A DNA stretch of 64,000 nt from Mycobacterium gordonae (lineage in GTDB: Bacteria > Actinomycetota > Actinomycetes > Mycobacteriales > Mycobacteriaceae): assembly GCF_002101675.1 (NCBI RefSeq), contig NZ_LQOY01000081.1:124001-188000 (forward strand), in the 5' to 3' direction. The position numbers and the translations under genes are program-made. This document shows positions 60,626 to 64,000 of this stretch, piece by piece. The notes below the pieces were generated by a model. The model was given only the letters and a program-made list of their open reading frames with translations, did no database searches and was not told the origin of the DNA. Numbering within the stretch: position 1 is the stretch's first letter; every line of letters begins with the position of its first letter.

Positions 60626-61173
60626 AAGATGACTCCAGTGAAGTCGGCATCAATTCGTGCATGGGATTGGTCACGAGCTGAAACATCTTGCGGCGGCAAC
60701 GGCCAGGCGATGGAAAGCCGCGGGTCGTCGTGAAGCAGGCCTCTCTCGGAAGACGGCCGGTAGAACGCCGTGTGTAGATAGAGCAATTCGCTCTCAGGCT
60801 CGAGCGCCTGGAATCCGTGCGCGAATCCCTCCGGAATAAGCATCATCTGGGCGTCGTCTTGTACCAATTCCTGAGCGTGCCATTGCAAGAAAGACTCGGA
60901 GCCGGCCCGAACGTCAACGGCCACGTCCCAGACCCGGCCGCGAAGACAGCGCACCATCTTCATCTCGGCGTGCGGCGGGTATTGGAAGTGCATCCCGCGC
61001 ACGGCTCCCACGTGGCTGGTTCTGGAGTGGTTGATCTGGACTATGTGGCGCTCACCCAGGACGCAGTGAAGTTCGTCGGCGCAGAACAGGCGCATGAATG
61101 CGCCGCGGGCATCCCGATGGGGTACGGATTGCACGACCTTCAAGCCGGTCAATGGGGTATCGAGAATGTTCAT
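60622..61173 (-). CDS. dTDP-4-dehydrorhamnose 3,5-epimerase-like protein
   Basis: The protein has 183 residues from ATG 61173. A cupin barrel of the RfbC family: LKVVQSVPHRDARGAFMRLF, VGAVRGMHFQYPPHAEMKMV (catalytic His in VRGMHFQ), GRVWDVAVDVRAGS and IPEGFAHGFQAL. Members epimerise C3, C5 or both in 4-keto-6-deoxy sugars; some act at C3 only. Between rfbF and the C-methyltransferase it should process the CDP-sugar 4-keto intermediate before or after methylation. It stands 43 bases downstream of rfbF. Confidence 0.9.
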   Translation of the reverse strand: MNILDTPLTGLKVVQSVPHRDARGAFMRLFCADELHCVLGERHIVQINHSRTSHVGAVRGMHFQYPPHAEMKMVRCLRGRVWDVAVDVRAGSESFLQWHAQELVQDDAQMMLIPEGFAHGFQALEPESELLYLHTAFYRPSSERGLLHDDPRLSIAWPLPPQDVSARDQSHARIDADFTGVIL

Positions 61174-61216
61174 GCCGTCGCTCGGCCCGCGGCTGCCGTT
61201 CCCACAATTAATGTGT

Positions 61217-61999
61217 TCAATTCCAGCATTTCCAAGGCGCTTGGCCGCTGCTCCACAACTCTTCAAGCATGATCTTGTCTCGAAGAGTGTCCATGGGTTG
61301 CCAGAATCCTGAATGCTCGAAGGCCATCATTTCGCCATCGGATGCGAGACGGGCAAGGGGCGCGCCTTCCCAAGCAATGTGGTCACCTTCAATGTAATCG
61401 AGCACTGAGGGCGACAGAACGAAGAATCCGCCGTTGATCAGGCCGCCATCGCCACGTGGCTTCTCAACAAAGCGCGTCACCCGGTCATCCGCACACTCGA
61501 TGGCTCCGTAACGCCCGGGCGGAAGTACCGCTGTAACGGTGGCGTGGCGACCGTGCTGACGGTGGAACTCGACGCTGGCACCGATGTTCACGTCACTGAG
61601 CCCGTCGCCGTAGGTAAAGCAAAACGCGTCGTCGTCCTGGATGTAGGCTGACACGCGCTTGAGGCGTCCACCGGTCAATGTGTCGTCACCGGTATCCACG
61701 AGTGTCACCCGCCAGGGCTCTGCATGGCGCCGATGCACTTCCATCTTGTTGTCGGACATATCGAATGTCACGTCCGACATGTGCAGGAAGTAGTTGGCGA
61801 AATACTCCTTGATCACGTAGCCCTTGTAGCCGCAACAGACGACGAAATCGCGTATACCGTGATGCGAGTAGAGCTTCATGATGTGCCAGAGGATCGGCCG
61901 CCCGCCGATCTCAACCATCGGTTTGGGGCGGATCGTCGTTTCCTCACTGAGGCGGGTGCCGAGACCACCGGCCAGAATTACGGCTTTCATCGGGCTCAC
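61217..61999 (-). CDS. rfbF: Glucose-1-phosphate cytidylyltransferase
   Basis: The protein has 260 residues; the start could be MSPM (61999) or MKAV (61990). [18 protein letters not shown] is the nucleotidyltransferase loop, followed by [28 protein letters not shown] (metal site) and [10 protein letters not shown]. RfbF joins glucose 1-phosphate to CTP giving CDP-glucose, substrate of the rfbG product at 51134. It leads the leftward operon rfbF, 3,5-epimerase, C-methyltransferase. CDP-sugar pathways are unusual in mycobacteria outside lipooligosaccharide loci. Confidence 0.93.
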   Translation of the reverse strand: MSPMKAVILAGGLGTRLSEETTIRPKPMVEIGGRPILWHIMKLYSHHGIRDFVVCCGYKGYVIKEYFANYFLHMSDVTFDMSDNKMEVHRRHAEPWRVTLVDTGDDTLTGGRLKRVSAYIQDDDAFCFTYGDGLSDVNIGASVEFHRQHGRHATVTAVLPPGRYGAIECADDRVTRFVEKPRGDGGLINGGFFVLSPSVLDYIEGDHIAWEGAPLARLASDGEMMAFEHSGFWQPMDTLRDKIMLEELWSSGQAPWKCWN

Positions 62000-62500
62000 T
62001 TGTTCATGGGACGACAGCGACTCGAGCGATCAGGCGGTCGCTTGGCTAATTCACAGGTGAAACTCCGGGCCACCCGTGCAATTGACAGTCATATAGATCG
62101 GAGTTTGCGCGACAACGTTTCAGTATTTCTTCACCATGCTGAATCAAGAAAAATGACCCCCGTTGGTTGGACCACATGCGCCCGCACGCTCCATGTCACC
62201 TCCAAGCGACTGCCTCCGCACTCGCTGCCCGAACGACGGACACCAGGGAGGAGGGACACGCGGTGAGCGTACACCGACTCAACTATGTGGACGGCCGGTA
62301 CGCGAGACAAACCTGGCCCTTGATGATGCCGAGCTGAGAATCTGGCGAGGTGACCTTCTGCCAGGTTCGGGCCTCGTGTCGGTCGGTACAGTTGCGTGAC
62401 GCAATCCATGAGGTGGCGGAGGCACGCGTGAGTGGTTACGGTCACTTCAGCTGCGACGGGCGATCTAGCCAGAGCGGTCGAATGCTCGAGGGGTTGAGTA
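62000..62500. other. Divergent intergenic region between rfbF and the next epimerase gene
   Basis: These 501 bases separate two divergent genes and must hold both promoters. Bases about 62080-62160 are AT-richer (CATATAGATCGGAG; TTTCAGTATTTCTTC), a plausible promoter area for rfbF. Open frames on both strands lack family motifs. GAGGGGTTGAG at 62488-62498 serves as ribosome binding site for the GTG at 62501. No repeat or RNA gene was seen. Confidence 0.5.
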
Positions 62501-63421
62501 GTGCGTAGCTGGATTGTGGGCCGGGGGGGCTTACTCGGCAGCGCCGTGTCGAGGTCTATCGGCCCGACGTTCACCGGACAAGCCGTTCCATGGGGGAAGC
62601 AGGATGCGGCCGTCGCAGCACTCGAATCCGACCTTGAGCGATTCATCAGCGAGGCACACGACGACGAGTGGTCGATCATCTGGGCTGCCGGCAGCGGCGT
62701 CATCGGCTCCACGGCCGAAAAGCTTGCTGCGGAGACGAGCATTCTTTCTCACTTCGTCAACATGTTGCGAGAGTCGCGGCCGACCGGGCGAGGTGCCTTC
62801 TTCCTCGCATCTTCCGCGGGTGGCATCTACGCCGGGTCCACTCACCCTCCCTTCAGTGAGTCGGCAACTCCGCGGCCGCTAAGTCCCTACGGTGAAACAA
62901 AACTCGCTCAAGAGGTAATGGTCCGGACGACGTTGGAAGGCCGGGTACCACTCGCCATCGGCCGCTTCTCCAACCTCGTCGGACCCGGTCAGAACTTGGC
63001 GAAACAACAAGGTCTGGTCAGCCAGCTATGCCGATCTTCGGTGATGAGAAGATCTTTGAACATTTTCGTCCCAATGGAGACCCTGCGCGACTACCTCTAC
63101 GCGGATGACGCAGCTGCGATGGTGCGGACGGTGCTCGAGAAATCGATACGGAATCAGCCACCAACACCGTTGCTACGCAACATCTGTTCGCAACGACCGG
63201 TGTCTGTCTGCACGGTGGTGCGAACAGTGCAACAAGTTGCCCACCGTTCGGTGCGCATCGCGCTCGGAGCGAGCTCGTCGTCGCGCTATCACGTGAGGGA
63301 CCTGCGGCTGTGCACGAACCACTCTGAGGAGTTCAAGGACGTGGCGATCACGCCGTTCCCGGTGACAGTCAAGCGCGTGTACGACGATGTTTTACGGCAA
63401 CAAGCGCTGCCGAACCGCTGA
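62501..63421 (+). CDS. NAD-dependent sugar epimerase/dehydratase
   Basis: The protein has 306 residues from GTG 62501, with the ribosome binding site GAGGGG upstream. The cofactor loop is WIVGRGGLLGSAV (GxGGLLG), the Ser region is LASSAGGIYAG and the catalytic pair lies in SPYGETKLAQE (Tyr-x-x-x-Lys). RFSNLVGPGQNL and YLYADDAA are standard epimerase segments. It is monocistronic here; a leftward glycosyltransferase gene converges on it. It may reduce the 4-keto group at the end of the CDP-sugar pathway, by location only. Confidence 0.85.
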   Translation: MRSWIVGRGGLLGSAVSRSIGPTFTGQAVPWGKQDAAVAALESDLERFISEAHDDEWSIIWAAGSGVIGSTAEKLAAETSILSHFVNMLRESRPTGRGAFFLASSAGGIYAGSTHPPFSESATPRPLSPYGETKLAQEVMVRTTLEGRVPLAIGRFSNLVGPGQNLAKQQGLVSQLCRSSVMRRSLNIFVPMETLRDYLYADDAAAMVRTVLEKSIRNQPPTPLLRNICSQRPVSVCTVVRTVQQVAHRSVRIALGASSSSRYHVRDLRLCTNHSEEFKDVAITPFPVTVKRVYDDVLRQQALPNR

Positions 63422-63495
63422 CGGCCGGCTTCGTCCGGCCCCGTGCCGCAGCGGTATCACCCGGGGCGGCAAACACCCTGTGCCTCAGAGGTTTG

Positions 63496-64000
63496 TCAGT
63501 CGTTTTCGCCGGCACCGCTGTGCTTGCCAACCGCTGTGGCCCCAAGACGAGTTCGCAGCCCGAGCCAGCGGTACAGAGCCTGCCGTCCCAGGGCGGTGGA
63601 GCGAGCGCGGGCAGCGCCGATCACCAGGTGGCGCCGATCGAGCAGTCCTGGGTGCTCAGCGGCCAACTCATTGAAGAAGTCGATTACGGATTGGGTCTGG
63701 GAGTGCATATACGTACGTACCGTCTCCTGAGACTCATTGAGCCGGAAAGCCCAGAGCGGCCGGGGCACCGCGATCAGATTGCCCTTGCCCTTGAGGAGCA
63801 CCTCGCAATAGGTCGCCAGATCGAAGAGTGAGGGGAAACGACGGTCCCAGCCCCCGACGGCTACCAAGGCGTCGCGACGGAATAAAGCCGTTGGCGGTTC
63901 GCCGAAAATGTTCGTACCGGCGAGCACGCTGCGCCGAATGGCGTCGGTGCCGTTGACTTCGCCGCGCAGCCCGGCCAGTCCGCGGTTACGCAACACCATC
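63496..64000 (-). CDS. GT2-family glycosyltransferase (N-terminus beyond window)
   Basis: The C-terminal 167 or more residues of a glycosyltransferase are read leftwards from the window edge to the stop at 63496; the start lies outside. GEPPTALFRRDALVAVGGWDRRFPSLFDLATYCEVLLKG is the acceptor-side region of GT2 enzymes (GGWD...E), and VRTYMHSQTQSVIDFFNELA with AARARSTALGRQALYRWLG forms a helical tail. The catalytic DxD is not visible. It is probably another lipooligosaccharide transferase, convergent with the epimerase at 62501. Confidence 0.82.
   Translation of the reverse strand, partial: MVLRNRGLAGLRGEVNGTDAIRRSVLAGTNIFGEPPTALFRRDALVAVGGWDRRFPSLFDLATYCEVLLKGKGNLIAVPRPLWAFRLNESQETVRTYMHSQTQSVIDFFNELAAEHPGLLDRRHLVIGAARARSTALGRQALYRWLGLRTRLGATAVGKHSGAGEND

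Overview
The window looks like chromosome from a slow-growing Mycobacterium. It is GC-rich and carries a PE_PGRS gene at the left edge. Its centre (about 20.3-51.1 kb) follows the gene order known from M. tuberculosis Rv1474c-Rv1498A: TetR, acn, a small membrane protein, ripA-ripB, moxR1-DUF58-VWA, fabG1-inhA-hemH, NfeD-SPFH, a VTT-family protein, mutA-mutB-meaB, lipL, dodecin. Rv comparisons are from memory of that genome; no search was run.

Left accessory region (1.5-20.1 kb). Between the PE_PGRS gene and the acn-linked TetR gene, where M. tuberculosis (from memory) has ctpD, trxA, trxB1, echA12 and an ABC gene, this window has a glycan-tailoring cluster. It holds a sulfotransferase, GT2 and GT4 glycosyltransferases, a TylF-type O-methyltransferase, a beta-sandwich/methyltransferase protein, a GSCFA protein, an SGNH-like protein, a methyltransferase-DUF4214-like-methyltransferase fusion, two large mosaic glycosyltransferases that share a duplicated C-terminal half, and a divergent methyltransferase-like protein. 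No flippase, polymerase or ABC exporter is present. The inferred product is a sulfated, methylated glycan or glycolipid head group of unknown structure.

Core (20.3-51.1 kb). It is mostly housekeeping: TCA cycle (acn), peptidoglycan hydrolases (ripA, ripB), mycolic acid synthesis (fabG1-inhA), haem (hemH), and methylmalonyl-CoA metabolism (mutA, mutB, meaB). Departures stand out. ripA is split by one extra base. A solitary paralogue of the cytochrome b subunit QcrB sits divergent from a TetR gene with a palindromic operator candidate. A two-component system with a proline-rich sensor loop lies divergent from two small proline-rich membrane proteins. A membrane-anchored trypsin-like protease is present. 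A 60-base palindromic element occurs both upstream of acn and upstream of meaB, and two further strong hairpins lie between convergent genes.

Right accessory region (51.1-64 kb). This resembles a lipooligosaccharide sugar locus. It has a CDP-glucose pathway (rfbF, rfbG, a 3,5-epimerase homologue, a zinc-type sugar C-methyltransferase), a nucleotide-sugar 6-dehydrogenase, three sugar epimerases/reductases, a methyltransferase-GT2 fusion, a GtrB/DPM1-like GT2, another methyltransferase, and a GT2 cut by the right edge. Together these suggest synthesis and attachment of a branched (C-methyl) 6-deoxy sugar and a uronic-type sugar to a cell-envelope glycolipid. No tRNA, rRNA, CRISPR array, intact insertion sequence or prophage was recognised.
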